A DNA stretch of 64,000 nt. Origin: Hymenobacter guriensis (GTDB lineage Bacteria > Bacteroidota > Bacteroidia > Cytophagales > Hymenobacteraceae). The translations under genes and the position numbers were made by a program. The DNA lies in contig NZ_JADWYK010000003.1 of assembly GCF_015773195.1 (NCBI RefSeq), forward strand, positions 1-64,000. The letters run 5' to 3'. The notes beneath the pieces were generated by a model, which did not search any database, was not told the origin of the DNA, and saw only the letters and a list, made by a program, of their open reading frames with translations. Shown piece by piece: positions 40,746 to 49,438 of the stretch; position 1 is the stretch's first letter; every line of letters starts with the position of its first letter.

Positions 40746-42845
40746 CTACTCCACCGTGTGTGCCCGCCGGATACCCAGCTTTTTCATGCGGGCTTCCAGC
40801 GTTTTGGCGTTGATGTCGAGCAGAACCGCCGCGCCTTGGGGGCCGCTCACGCGGCCGCCCGTTTGATGCAGAGCAGCCAGGATATGGTCCCGCTCCTGTT
40901 CCCGCAGCGTTTTCAAGGGGCCTGGCGCGGATGCTGCCACCGGCGCTGCGGCGGCGGCCGTGGCCGAAAAGCCCGCAAACTCCAGGGCCGGACCTGTGGA
41001 GGCAATAACGGCCCGCTCCACCACGTGCTCCAGCTCCCGGATGTTGCCCGGCCAGGGGTAGCGCTGCAGGGCTTTCAGGTCGCGGGGGCGGAGCGTGCGC
41101 ACGGGCTTGCCCAGCTTCTTGGTGAAGCGCTCAAGGAAGTGGCGCACCAGCGGCTCCACATCCTCGGGACGCTCCCGCAGGGCGGGCAGGTGAATCGGAA
41201 ATACGTCGAGGCGGTAGTACAGGTCGGCGCGGAAGCGGCCGGCGGCTACTTCCTCTTCCAGCACGCGGTTGGTGGCGGCCAGCACCCGCACGTTGGTATG
41301 AATGACGCGCCGCCCGCCAATGCGCTCAAACTCTTTTTCCTGCAGCACCCGCAACAGCTTGGCCTGCAAATCCAGGGGCAACTCCCCAATTTCATCCAGG
41401 AAAATGGTGCCGCCATCGGCTAGCTCAAACTTCCCAATGCGCCGGTCGTGGGCTCCGGTGAAGGCGCCTTTCTCGTGCCCGAACAGCTCACTTTCAATTA
41501 GCTGGGCCGGCAGGGCCGCGCAGTTGATTTTCACCAGGGCCCGCTCCTTGCGCGGGGAAAAGTTGTGCAGGGCCCGCGCCACCAGCTCCTTGCCCGTGCC
41601 GGTTTCGCCGGTGATGAGTACGGTGCTGTCGGTGGGGGCCACCTGCTCCACGCGCCGGAACACCTGCTGCATGCTGGGGCTGCCGCCCACAAAGTCGCCG
41701 AAGCGGGCAGCGGCCGTGGTGTTGATTTCGTCGATAAGGTAGGTTCGCTCCCGCTCCAACTGGGTGCGCAGGGCTTCAATCTGCTCAAAGGCCAGCACGT
41801 TCTGCATAGCCAGGCGAATCTGCGGCACCAGCGTCAGAATCAGCTCCAGCATTTCCGCCGTGAAGGCCAGGGGCTGATGGCTGGCCATAATAAGGGATGC
41901 TGTTTGCTCGTCGCCCAGGTCCAGGGGCGTGCAAAGCAAAGACTGGGTGCCATGATTTTCCCGAATGTAACGCAGCATGGTATAGCGCTCCGCTAGGGAG
42001 TCAAAATCGGCCCCTACGTATACGCCGGGCCGCATAAACAGCTCAACGGCATCCTGCTTGGCTTCCTCGAATTCGGGCAGCTCGTCCCGGCGGTTTTCGT
42101 CGAGGGCGGCAAAGGTGCCATCGGGCTGCTTCACCAGCTCGGCAAAAGCACGGATAGGTGAGCCAGGCAGGTGCAGGCGCACCCCGAAAAAGTCGCAGGG
42201 CACCACCTGGTTGATTTCGGTGGCAATGGTGCGAAACAGCTCGCCCCGGTCCTTGATACTGAGCAGGGCGTTGTTGAGGGCCAGCTGCATCGTTTTTTCC
42301 TGTTCGCGGCGGGCAATGTCCTCGAAGGCCAGCGTGTTGGTAACAGCCACGGCTACCAGACTGCCGATTTTTTCGAGCAGGTCTTCGTCGGTAGGCGCAA
42401 ACGCGGGCCGGCGCCGCGCCACCAACGACAGCAGGCCGATAAGGTGCCCGCCGGTGCGCAGCGGCACCACCACAAAGTAACGCATGCCTTTATCGAGCAG
42501 GGCGCAAAACGGCTGGTATGCGGGGTAAGAAGTCAGCAGCTCCTCCAGATCGTACTGGCGCAGGTGGGCATGGCGCACAAACTCCTCAATGGGCGTGCCT
42601 TCGATGGGGGCCCGGCTGGGCTTGGCGCCCGCCGCCTGGTCGGGCAGCAGCAGCTCGCCGAGGTAGTCGCGCAGAAACACGCGGCGGTACTGGTGCTCGG
42701 CGTCGAAAGTGAGGATGGTAATGGCATCAAAGGGAAAAATCAGCCGCAGCTTTTCCGTGACGGTGCGAAAGAGTGTTTCCTTGTCCCGGGTGATGGCAAT
42801 GGCATCGTTCAGGTACAGCAGCAGCGAATCGTCCTGGTCAGGCAT
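40746..42845 (-). CDS. GAF-domain sigma-54-dependent transcriptional regulator
   Basis: A 699-residue protein with two GAF domains (about 10-175 and 185-345), a sigma-54 activator AAA+ domain and a C-terminal Fis-type helix-turn-helix. Key motifs are Walker A GETGTGKE, GAFTGA (460-465, contact to sigma-54), the Walker B region GGTIFLDEIGELP and a final GAAVLLDINAKTLEARMKK. GAF domains bind small signals; no receiver domain is present. It is divergent from the efflux operon starting at 43057, so it is a likely regulator of that operon. Confidence 0.9.
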   Translation of the reverse strand: MPDQDDSLLLYLNDAIAITRDKETLFRTVTEKLRLIFPFDAITILTFDAEHQYRRVFLRDYLGELLLPDQAAGAKPSRAPIEGTPIEEFVRHAHLRQYDLEELLTSYPAYQPFCALLDKGMRYFVVVPLRTGGHLIGLLSLVARRRPAFAPTDEDLLEKIGSLVAVAVTNTLAFEDIARREQEKTMQLALNNALLSIKDRGELFRTIATEINQVVPCDFFGVRLHLPGSPIRAFAELVKQPDGTFAALDENRRDELPEFEEAKQDAVELFMRPGVYVGADFDSLAERYTMLRYIRENHGTQSLLCTPLDLGDEQTASLIMASHQPLAFTAEMLELILTLVPQIRLAMQNVLAFEQIEALRTQLERERTYLIDEINTTAAARFGDFVGGSPSMQQVFRRVEQVAPTDSTVLITGETGTGKELVARALHNFSPRKERALVKINCAALPAQLIESELFGHEKGAFTGAHDRRIGKFELADGGTIFLDEIGELPLDLQAKLLRVLQEKEFERIGGRRVIHTNVRVLAATNRVLEEEVAAGRFRADLYYRLDVFPIHLPALRERPEDVEPLVRHFLERFTKKLGKPVRTLRPRDLKALQRYPWPGNIRELEHVVERAVIASTGPALEFAGFSATAAAAAPVAASAPGPLKTLREQERDHILAALHQTGGRVSGPQGAAVLLDINAKTLEARMKKLGIRRAHTVE

Positions 42846-42904
42846 CTTGTGTTTCCTTAAATAACAGGAGGTACAAATCGGGAATTTCTCAAATATAAGG
42901 AATA

Positions 42905-43023
42905 TTAATCTGTGTGGCGGTTACAGTTTATCGAGCTATATTAAAAAATTTATGCGTTTTTAGGCTTTTAAGAAGGGTTTTCAATTTTTTTTAATCTGTG
43001 TAACTGCCTGGCATGGGCTTGGG
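42905..43023 (+). promoter_or_regulatory. candidate regulator sites and weak sigma-54-like promoter before the efflux operon
   Basis: TTAATCTGTGT occurs at 42905-42915 and 42991-43001, which may be activator sites. TGGCATGGGCTTGGG (43009-43023) resembles the -24/-12 promoter but the spacing between the two boxes is one base short. The region is A/T-rich and between divergent genes. Confidence 0.35.
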
Positions 43024-43056
43024 TAATAGGGGAGCGACCTTCATCAGTCCTTGTCT

Positions 43057-44382
43057 ATGCTTTCTCGATCAACTCTTGCCGCGCCGCTGCTGTCCCTGGG
43101 GCTGTTGAGCGGCAGCGCCGCCTACGCTCAGCAGGGTTCCGTGCTTTCGGACTCCCTGACGCTGGATGGCACCATCCGCTCGGTACTGGATGCCAACCCG
43201 GCCATTACCACGCTGGAAGAAGAAGTAAACGCGGCTACCAGCCGCGTGACGCAGACCCGCGGTGGCTTTCTGCCCCAGGTTACCGGCACGGCCACTTATA
43301 CCCGCATCGACCCGGTAGTAAAGCTGCAGTTGTCGCCGGATAGTCCTCCCTTCCAGTTTGCGCCCAACAACAACTACGATACGCACATCACCATTCAGTA
43401 CGGCCTGCTGGACTTTGGTAAGAAGGATGCCACGTACAAACTGGCAGAAAGCCGCCGCGTGACGGCCGTTGACCAGATCAACGTGACGCGCCGCGACCTG
43501 GCTTACTCGGCTGTGCAGGTGTACTACAACATCCTGTTTGTGCGCGAAAGCATCAAGGTGCAGGACGAGCAGATTGCCTCGCTTCGGCAGCACCAGCGCG
43601 AGATGGAAAAGCGCGTGGAAGGCGGCGTAAGCACCAGGTTCGACGTGACGACCACGCAGGTGCGCATCACCCAGGCCCAGAACACCCGCATCGACCTCGA
43701 AAACCAGCTGCGCAACCAGCAGGTGCAGCTGGCCCGCTACCTGCACAAGCCCGAGTACAACGAAGTGCCGGTGCGCGGCACGTTCACCTACCAGCCCCAG
43801 CCGCTGGACGTGCAGGCTGCCCTGGCGCGGGCCCTGGAAAACCGGCCCGAAGTGAAGCTGGCCCGTGATGCCGAGGCCACGGCCAGCGCCAACCTGCGGC
43901 TTATTGAGAAAAGCAACCTGCCGTTGCTGGGCGTGGGCGCGCAGCTGGGCGGCAAAAACGGCTACCAGCCCAACCTCGATAAGTTCAGGCCCAACTCCAC
44001 GCTGGTGGCCCAGCTGTCGGTGCCGATTTACGACGGGGGCAAAAACAAAAACCAGCGGGTAGAGGCCCAGGCCAACATCCGCGGCTCCCAGGCCCGCATT
44101 CTGGACACGCAGGAGCAGGTGCGCGCCGATGTGCACCAGGCCGCCAACAACCTGCAGTCCAGCGCCGCCCGCTACGATAACGCCGTCACGCAGATCAATC
44201 AGGCTACGGATGCCCTCACCCGCGCCAAGGCCCGCTACCGCTACGACGTAGGCACCAACCTCGACGTGCTGGATGCCGAAACCCAGCTGGCCCAGGCCCG
44301 CCTCTCGCGCCTGCAGGCCATCTACAACTACACCCTCGGCCAGTACCAGCTCAAGCGTGCCACCGGCGAGCAGATATGGTAG
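43057..44382 (+). CDS. TolC-family outer-membrane efflux protein
   Basis: A 441-residue protein from ATG 43057; an in-frame TTG at 43051 is the less likely start. A signal peptide (LLSLGLLSGSAAYAQQ) and two repeats of the TolC family (long alpha barrels and beta strands) are present, for example AVQVYYNILFVRESIKVQDE and, in the second half, QEQVRADVHQAANNLQSSAA. It ends with NYTLGQYQLKRATGEQIW. It is the first gene of the efflux operon. Confidence 0.88.
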   Translation: MLSRSTLAAPLLSLGLLSGSAAYAQQGSVLSDSLTLDGTIRSVLDANPAITTLEEEVNAATSRVTQTRGGFLPQVTGTATYTRIDPVVKLQLSPDSPPFQFAPNNNYDTHITIQYGLLDFGKKDATYKLAESRRVTAVDQINVTRRDLAYSAVQVYYNILFVRESIKVQDEQIASLRQHQREMEKRVEGGVSTRFDVTTTQVRITQAQNTRIDLENQLRNQQVQLARYLHKPEYNEVPVRGTFTYQPQPLDVQAALARALENRPEVKLARDAEATASANLRLIEKSNLPLLGVGAQLGGKNGYQPNLDKFRPNSTLVAQLSVPIYDGGKNKNQRVEAQANIRGSQARILDTQEQVRADVHQAANNLQSSAARYDNAVTQINQATDALTRAKARYRYDVGTNLDVLDAETQLAQARLSRLQAIYNYTLGQYQLKRATGEQIW

Positions 44383-44395
44383 CAGTGAAGTTGTG

Positions 44396-44467
44396 AAAGG
44401 TGAAGTTGTAAAGCTCTCTTTTACAATTCGCTCATTTCACTTCTCACCACTTTACAATTTCACCTTT
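44396..44467. repeat. intergenic hairpin
   Basis: Arms at 44396-44413 and 44450-44467 match in 17 of 18 bases (aaaggtgaagttgtaaag). It is located between the tolC-like and usp genes. Confidence 0.7.
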
Positions 44468-44471
44468 TCCC

Positions 44472-44912
44472 ATGCACCTGTCCAAGATTCTTTGTCCGCT
44501 GGATTTCTCGGTAGCGGCGGCGGCGGTGGTGGCGTATGCGGCCACGCTGGCCAGCGCTACTGGAGCCGAGCTGTGTTTGCTGCACGTGCAGGAAGCGCAG
44601 CTGGCCCTCAGTGGCCATGCGCCGGGCCAGGTGCCTGATGCCGCCACGGAGCTGGCCCGCTACCAGCTGCTGGCCCAACAAGCCGGCGCCGGCCGCGTAA
44701 CTACCCAGCTGCGCCAGGGCGACGCCGACCGCGAAATTGTGCGGGCGGCGCAGACCAGCGGTACCGACCTTATCATCATCGGCTCCCACGGCCAGACGGG
44801 CCTCACCCGCTTTCTGATGGGCAACACCGCCGAGCATGTGGTACGCCACGCGCCCTGCGCCACGCTGCTCGTCAAGCCCCAGGGCACTGCGGCATTGCGG
44901 CAGTCGGCCTAG
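44472..44912 (+). CDS. universal stress protein (UspA family)
   Basis: A 146-residue single-domain Usp. It starts MHLSKILCPLDFSVAAAAVV and has the ATP-binding motif G-x2-G-x9-G-S/T as GSHGQTGLTRFLMGNT, followed by HVVRHAPCATLLV. The length is normal. Unusually it sits between the outer-membrane and inner-membrane adaptor genes of an efflux operon, which may link stress signalling to efflux. Cytosolic. Confidence 0.9.
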   Translation: MHLSKILCPLDFSVAAAAVVAYAATLASATGAELCLLHVQEAQLALSGHAPGQVPDAATELARYQLLAQQAGAGRVTTQLRQGDADREIVRAAQTSGTDLIIIGSHGQTGLTRFLMGNTAEHVVRHAPCATLLVKPQGTAALRQSA

Positions 44913-44921
44913 CGGCGGAAT

Positions 44922-44992
44922 GGCGAGATAGTGAATTAGTAAGTGACGTTCCGGATGCCCGGATGCCTGTCTGGCTAATTCACTATCTCGCC
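44922..44992. repeat. intergenic hairpin
   Basis: Perfect 18-base arms (ggcgagatagtgaattag) at 44922-44939 and 44975-44992 between usp and the HlyD gene, followed by caccatttcaccatttcac-type words. Confidence 0.75.
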
Positions 44993-45038
44993 GTGCAACA
45001 CTCACCATTTCACCATTTCACAACTCACAACTTCACAG

Positions 45039-46154
45039 ATGGCAACGCAAGAACCGGTGGTAGAACGCCAAATTTCGCAGCCTGGCGGCCCGGCCCAGCC
45101 CGCCGCTGATACCGCTTACGACGAGCCTGCGGCCCGCTCCAAACGGCCTTTCCTTTTCATTGTGCTGGCGCTGGTGCTGCTGGTGGGCGGCTACTTCGGC
45201 TGGCAGCGTTACCAGTTTGGCCAGACGCACGAAGAAACCGACGACGCTCAGGTTGAAGGCGACGTATACCCCGTGCTGCCCCGCGTAGCCGGCCCGGTGC
45301 TGGAAGTGAAAGTAGAAGACAACCAGGCCGTAAAAAAGGGCGACGTACTCGTAACCCTGGACCCGGCCGACTACCAGCAGCGCGTGAATGCGGCCCAGGC
45401 GGCTTTGGCCGCCGCCCAGGCCAACGTGGTAGCTGCCCGCGCCGCCGTGGGCACCGCCCAGGCCAACGTGCGCTCGGCCCAGTCGTCTATTGGGGTGAGT
45501 GACGCCAACCGCTCCCGCCTCGAAAAAGACCTGAAACGCAGTGCCTTCCTGCGCAAGGAGGACATCATCCCGCAGAGTGAGTACGATGCCGTGCAGGCCA
45601 ACCTGCGCGCCACCAGCGCCCAGCGCGCCACCGCCGCCGACCAGGTAGGCGTGGCCCGTCAGCAGGTAGTAGCCGCCGAGCAACAGGTAGCCGTGGCCCA
45701 GGCCGTGGTAAAGCAGCGCCAGGCCGACCTCGACAACGCCGAGCTGCAGCTGAGCTATACCACGCTCAAAGCACCCGTGAATGGCGTAGTGAGCAAAAAG
45801 AACGTGCAGCCCGGCCAGGTAGTGGCTCCCGGCCAGCAGCTGATTGGGCTCGTAGCCAGCAACCGCACCTGGGTGGTGGCTAACTTCAAGGAAACCCAGC
45901 TCGAAAACATGAAAGTGGGCCAGCCCGTGGAAGTGGAAGTGGATGCCTACCCGAATGAGGAATTCAGCGGCCACATCGAGAGCCTGTCGGCCGCTACGGG
46001 GGCCCGGTTTGCCTTGCTGCCCCCCGATAACGCCAGCGGCAACTTCGTGAAAGTAACCCAGCGCGTGCCCGTTAAGATTGCGCTGGATAAAGTAGACCCC
46101 GACCACCCCCTGCGCGCCGGCATGAGCGTGACGGCGACGGTAAAGGTGAAATAG
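45039..46154 (+). CDS. HlyD/EmrA-family membrane fusion protein
   Basis: A 371-residue protein: cytosolic tail, membrane helix (about 37-56), EETDDAQVEGDVYPVLPRVA (the lipoyl half typical of EmrA), a coiled hairpin (about 120-225) and barrel domain. It pairs with the DHA2 transporter at 46693 and the TolC protein at 43057 to form an EmrAB-TolC-type pump across both membranes. It is separated from the transporter gene by a reverse-strand gene. Confidence 0.88.
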   Translation: MATQEPVVERQISQPGGPAQPAADTAYDEPAARSKRPFLFIVLALVLLVGGYFGWQRYQFGQTHEETDDAQVEGDVYPVLPRVAGPVLEVKVEDNQAVKKGDVLVTLDPADYQQRVNAAQAALAAAQANVVAARAAVGTAQANVRSAQSSIGVSDANRSRLEKDLKRSAFLRKEDIIPQSEYDAVQANLRATSAQRATAADQVGVARQQVVAAEQQVAVAQAVVKQRQADLDNAELQLSYTTLKAPVNGVVSKKNVQPGQVVAPGQQLIGLVASNRTWVVANFKETQLENMKVGQPVEVEVDAYPNEEFSGHIESLSAATGARFALLPPDNASGNFVKVTQRVPVKIALDKVDPDHPLRAGMSVTATVKVK

Positions 46155-46164
46155 TGAGATGGTG

Positions 46165-46234
46165 AAATGGTGAGTTGATATTCTGGCGGTGTAGATGGCG
46201 CAAGCGGCGCAATCAGAATAGCAACTCACCATTT
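46165..46234. repeat. intergenic hairpin
   Basis: Arms aaatggtgagttg (46165-46177) and its complement (46222-46234) with further inner complementarity (tattctg, cagaata). Confidence 0.7.
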
Positions 46235-46241
46235 CCTCAGC

Positions 46242-46616
46242 TTACTTCCTTGCCTTTTTACGGGCCGTGGCCAGCACAGCCAGAATCTCGCGGTACTCCT
46301 GTTGGAGGTCCGCCAAGCGAGCCACGGGAGTGATGCCTGCGTCGCCGAGCAGTTCCAGCCAGAAAAGGGTTTCGTCGGCTTCTTCCACGCAGATGCACAG
46401 CTTGGCATACCACTCGGCGCCGGAGCGGCCCCGGCAGGCTGCCCGAAAATTGGCGGCGACTGATGTGGCTGACCGCAATAATTGCTTACCCAGAGTAGAA
46501 GATTCGCCAGTGCGCGGCAGCTGCTGAAATAGTCGAATCACCCGTAGTGCAGCTTCTTTGGTACGCCTCCGATACGTTTCGTTGAAGGGAATACTGGGTA
46601 CGATTTCCTCTTCCAT
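46242..46616 (-). CDS. four-helix bundle protein (23S rRNA-intervening-sequence type)
   Basis: A 124-residue protein that matches the S23/IVP-type four-helix bundle family, with QLLRSATSVAANFRAACRGR, a classic signature, followed by EWYAKLCICVEEADETLFWL. These proteins are often encoded inside rRNA intervening sequences but also as free genes, as here. It is on the opposite strand inside an efflux operon, flanked by hairpins of the same repeat type. No rRNA sequence is present nearby. The function is not known. Confidence 0.88.
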   Translation of the reverse strand: MEEEIVPSIPFNETYRRRTKEAALRVIRLFQQLPRTGESSTLGKQLLRSATSVAANFRAACRGRSGAEWYAKLCICVEEADETLFWLELLGDAGITPVARLADLQQEYREILAVLATARKKARK

Positions 46617-46692
46617 AAAGTGAATAAGTAAGGTTGATCTTCTGCAAGTAAGAACATCAAACTCACCATTTCACCATTTCACCATCTCACAC

Positions 46693-48264
46693 ATGGAAAC
46701 CGGATTTACCAAGTGGATTATCGTCGTCACGGTAGTCATGTGCTGCCTGCTGGAGCTGATTGATACCAGCATCGTGAACGTGGCCCTGACGCAGATGATG
46801 GGCAACCTCTCGGCCACCCAGCAGGAGGTGACCTGGGTAATTGCCTCCTACGGCATTGCCAACGTTATCGTGATTCCGATGACGGGCTTTCTGGCCGAGC
46901 AGTTTGGCCGCAAAAACTATTACCTCGTGTCGGTGATTCTCTTCACGCTGGCCTCCGTAGCCTGCGGGCAAAGCACCAATATCTGGGAGCTGGTGGCCTT
47001 CCGCTTTGTGCAGGGCATCGGCGGCGGGGCGCTTATGGCTACGTCGCAGGCTATTCTCATCGACACCTTTCCGCCCAAGCAGCTGCCACTCGGGCAGGCT
47101 TTGTTTGGTATGGGCGTCATCATCGGCCCCACCATCGGACCCACGCTGGGCGGCTACATTGTGGACAACTACGACTGGCCCTGGATTTTCTACGTGAACG
47201 TGCCCGTGGGCATCCTGGCCAGCATCTTCACTATCCTGTTTATCCGGGACCCGGAGCGCATCAAAAACGCCATTCCGCGGCCCCTGCGCGAAATCGACTG
47301 GGCCGGTATCTTCCTGCTGATTCTGGGCGTGGGCTCCCTGCAGCTGGTGCTGGAGCAGGGCGAGTCGGAAGACTGGTTTGAAAGCGCCTACATCAACAGC
47401 TTTACTGCGCTGGCCGCTATTGGCCTCGTGGGCTTTGTGTGGCGCGAGCTGACGGCCCGCCAGCCCATTGTGGACCTGCGGGTGCTGGGCAAAAGTCGCA
47501 ACCTGGCCGTGGGCGCGGTGCTGTCGTTTGTGCTGGGCTTCGGCATGTTTGCCTCGGTGTTCATCTTCCCTATCTTCACCCAGCGCATCCTGGGCTTCTC
47601 GGCGGCCCAGACCGGCGAAATTCTGCTGCCCGGCGCCCTGGCTTCGGGCCTGATGATGCCCATTATCGGGCGGATGCTGCAGGCCGGCGTCCCCCAGAAA
47701 TTCATGATTCCGGTGGGCTTCGGCATCTTCTTCGTCTTCACCTTCTGGATGGCCCAGATTATTTCACCCACGGCCGGCGAAGACGACTTCTTCTGGCCCC
47801 TGATGGTGCGTGGCCTAGGCATGGGCCTGATATTTCTGCCCATTACCACCATGAGTCTGGCCGGGCTGAAGGGAAAGGACGCGGGGCAGGCGGCCGGCCT
47901 CACCGGCATGATCCGCCAGCTTGGGGGCTCGTTTGGAGTGGCCATTGTGGGTACGTACTTGGAGCGAAGCATTGCCCAGAACCGCATCAGTCCGCTGGCG
48001 CACATTTCGCTCTACGATACCAACACGGTGCAGCGCATCCAGGCTTTCACGGCCAACTTCATGGCCCGCGGCTTCTCCTTCGAGCAGGCCCAGAAACAGG
48101 CCTACGCCGCCTTGGAAGGCATTCTGATGAAGCAGGTATCCATCATCACCTACTCCCAGGTGTTTTCCATGATTGGCTTGTTTTTCGTGGTGTGTCTGCC
48201 GCTGGTGCTGCTTATCAAGCGGGCCCGGCGCGGTGAGGCCATCGACCTGAACGCGGCACACTAA
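46693..48264 (+). CDS. DHA2-family MFS drug transporter (EmrB type)
   Basis: A 523-residue transporter with 14 predicted helices. It starts near KWIIVVTVVMCCLLELIDTS (D-x-T motif in helix 1), then GFLAEQFGRKNYYL (motif A) and VAFRFVQGIGGGALMA. This is the DHA2/EmrB family that exports drugs and lipophilic compounds by proton antiport. With the HlyD-like and TolC-like proteins it forms a tripartite pump. The gene ends at a strong terminator. Confidence 0.92.
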   Translation: METGFTKWIIVVTVVMCCLLELIDTSIVNVALTQMMGNLSATQQEVTWVIASYGIANVIVIPMTGFLAEQFGRKNYYLVSVILFTLASVACGQSTNIWELVAFRFVQGIGGGALMATSQAILIDTFPPKQLPLGQALFGMGVIIGPTIGPTLGGYIVDNYDWPWIFYVNVPVGILASIFTILFIRDPERIKNAIPRPLREIDWAGIFLLILGVGSLQLVLEQGESEDWFESAYINSFTALAAIGLVGFVWRELTARQPIVDLRVLGKSRNLAVGAVLSFVLGFGMFASVFIFPIFTQRILGFSAAQTGEILLPGALASGLMMPIIGRMLQAGVPQKFMIPVGFGIFFVFTFWMAQIISPTAGEDDFFWPLMVRGLGMGLIFLPITTMSLAGLKGKDAGQAAGLTGMIRQLGGSFGVAIVGTYLERSIAQNRISPLAHISLYDTNTVQRIQAFTANFMARGFSFEQAQKQAYAALEGILMKQVSIITYSQVFSMIGLFFVVCLPLVLLIKRARRGEAIDLNAAH

Positions 48265-48280
48265 TAACGTAGCCGGCGCA

Positions 48281-48332
48281 CCCAACAACAAACCCCCTTG
48301 CTACTGCCGTGGCAAGGGGGTTTGTTGTTGGG
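48281..48332 (+). terminator. strong bidirectional terminator
   Basis: Arms aacaacaaacccccttgc and gcaagggggtttgttgtt around a 10-base loop, between the efflux operon and the convergent STAS-like gene. Confidence 0.9.
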
Positions 48333-48347
48333 ACTGGCTGTGCCAGG

Positions 48348-48665
48348 TCAGTCATCAATGGTCAGGAAAACGCGCTGCAGCTTAAGTACGTCCAGGCAGC
48401 GACGCAGGGTGGAGTCCGCGTTGCATAGCCAGATAGTTGCACCTGCCTGGCGTAGCACTAACAGTTGGGATACTACGTGGCCTACGCCCAGCGTGCGCAG
48501 GCACTGCAGCCGGCCGCAGTCTACCACTAGCTGGGGCTGCACTACGGAGGGGTTCTTGCGCAGGGTGCGGGCAACCTGCAGCGCATCCACCGTATCTAGG
48601 TCAACGGCAGAGAGATAGGCCGCTACTGCCTGGGCCGATGAACTTTCGAGGTAAAGAGAAGACAT
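48348..48665 (-). CDS. STAS-like domain protein
   Basis: A 105-residue protein from ATG 48665 (MSSLYLESSSAQAVAAYL). The core (VVDCGRLQCLRTLGVGHVVS, then LRQAGATIWLCNAD and LDVLKLQRVFLTID) resembles an STAS anti-anti-sigma or SpoIIAA-like fold. The usual phosphorylated Ser is not in a canonical DLS motif, and Thr-Leu-Gly stands in the likely site. No kinase or anti-sigma gene is next to it, so the partner must be elsewhere, if there is one. Confidence 0.6.
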   Translation of the reverse strand: MSSLYLESSSAQAVAAYLSAVDLDTVDALQVARTLRKNPSVVQPQLVVDCGRLQCLRTLGVGHVVSQLLVLRQAGATIWLCNADSTLRRCLDVLKLQRVFLTIDD

Positions 48666-48695
48666 GCAGGCACCATAAACGTGTAGAAGGAACAC

Positions 48696-48992
48696 TCAGG
48701 ACAAACGCAGCCAGCATGGGTTGCTGGGCAAAGCCTCGGGAGCAGTCCGTACGAGTGCTGTGCGCCCTGCTAATGCGCCGAGTTTGTCGCGGTACTGCAC
48801 GTAGTAGCTGGGATTAGAGCCCAGGGCAGTGCGGTCGAGAAATGGGCTGCAGGCGTGGTGCGCAATGCATTCCCACGTTTGGGCGCCTAGTTGTCGGTAC
48901 ACATCGGCGTAGTAGCCGGGTGGCGTAGGAAAATCAAGTCGATGGCCGGCGGGCACCAGGTAGAGGGCCGTCAAAGCGGTGAAGGGTAACAT
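48696..48992 (-). CDS. hypothetical protein (98 residues)
   Basis: A minus-strand frame from ATG 48992 with a mildly hydrophobic N-terminus (MLPFTALTALYLVPAG) and an aromatic middle (PPGYYADVYRQLG, SYYVQYRDKLG). No family is recognised. It is 30 bases upstream of the STAS-like gene and could share its message. Moderate confidence that it is a gene. Confidence 0.45.
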   Translation of the reverse strand: MLPFTALTALYLVPAGHRLDFPTPPGYYADVYRQLGAQTWECIAHHACSPFLDRTALGSNPSYYVQYRDKLGALAGRTALVRTAPEALPSNPCWLRLS

Positions 48993-49438
48993 ACTTTCAT
49001 GGCGTTTGGTACAGTAGACAGGCAGGACAGCAGCGAAATACGCATAGGTGCTTCACTGCCAAAGGAAACGGTGCGGCCTGCTGTTTGGCTCCCGGATAAT
49101 CACGGGTTTGCAGTGGGTAGAATCCGGTATTTTGCTAAAGCGAAAAATCCCGGTTGGCCTTGCCAACTCTAGTGTAAAATGGGTGGTCTGCTCACTGCGC
49201 GTGGTTGAAGCCTGCAGAAAATAACAAGCTGTAAAAGATCAGCCTGCCGCCGCCCCGGGGTTTGGCCAGTATCAGGGAGGCTAAGGTGTTTGACCTGGAG
49301 GCGCCAGCAGCTACCGGAACAGCCAGCAGGTAGCCACTATAAAATTGCGGGTAAAACACAGGTCCCTTCTCCCTGGCACGCCTTACGAAAGGTATGCTGG
49401 GGAGAAGGGACCAAAAGGCAAGAAATAAGCTTGGGAGC
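48993..49438. other. intergenic region with a long hairpin
   Basis: No gene is supported. A hairpin with arms ggtcccttctcc and ggagaagggacc spans 49361-49412, just after the stop of the Thr/Gly repeat gene on the minus strand, and may be its terminator although its T run is weak. Confidence 0.55.

Noticed and set aside
46242..46616. Possible rRNA locus suggested by the 23S rRNA-intervening-sequence protein
   Set aside because: No rRNA sequence is seen around it; it is a free-standing member of that family.
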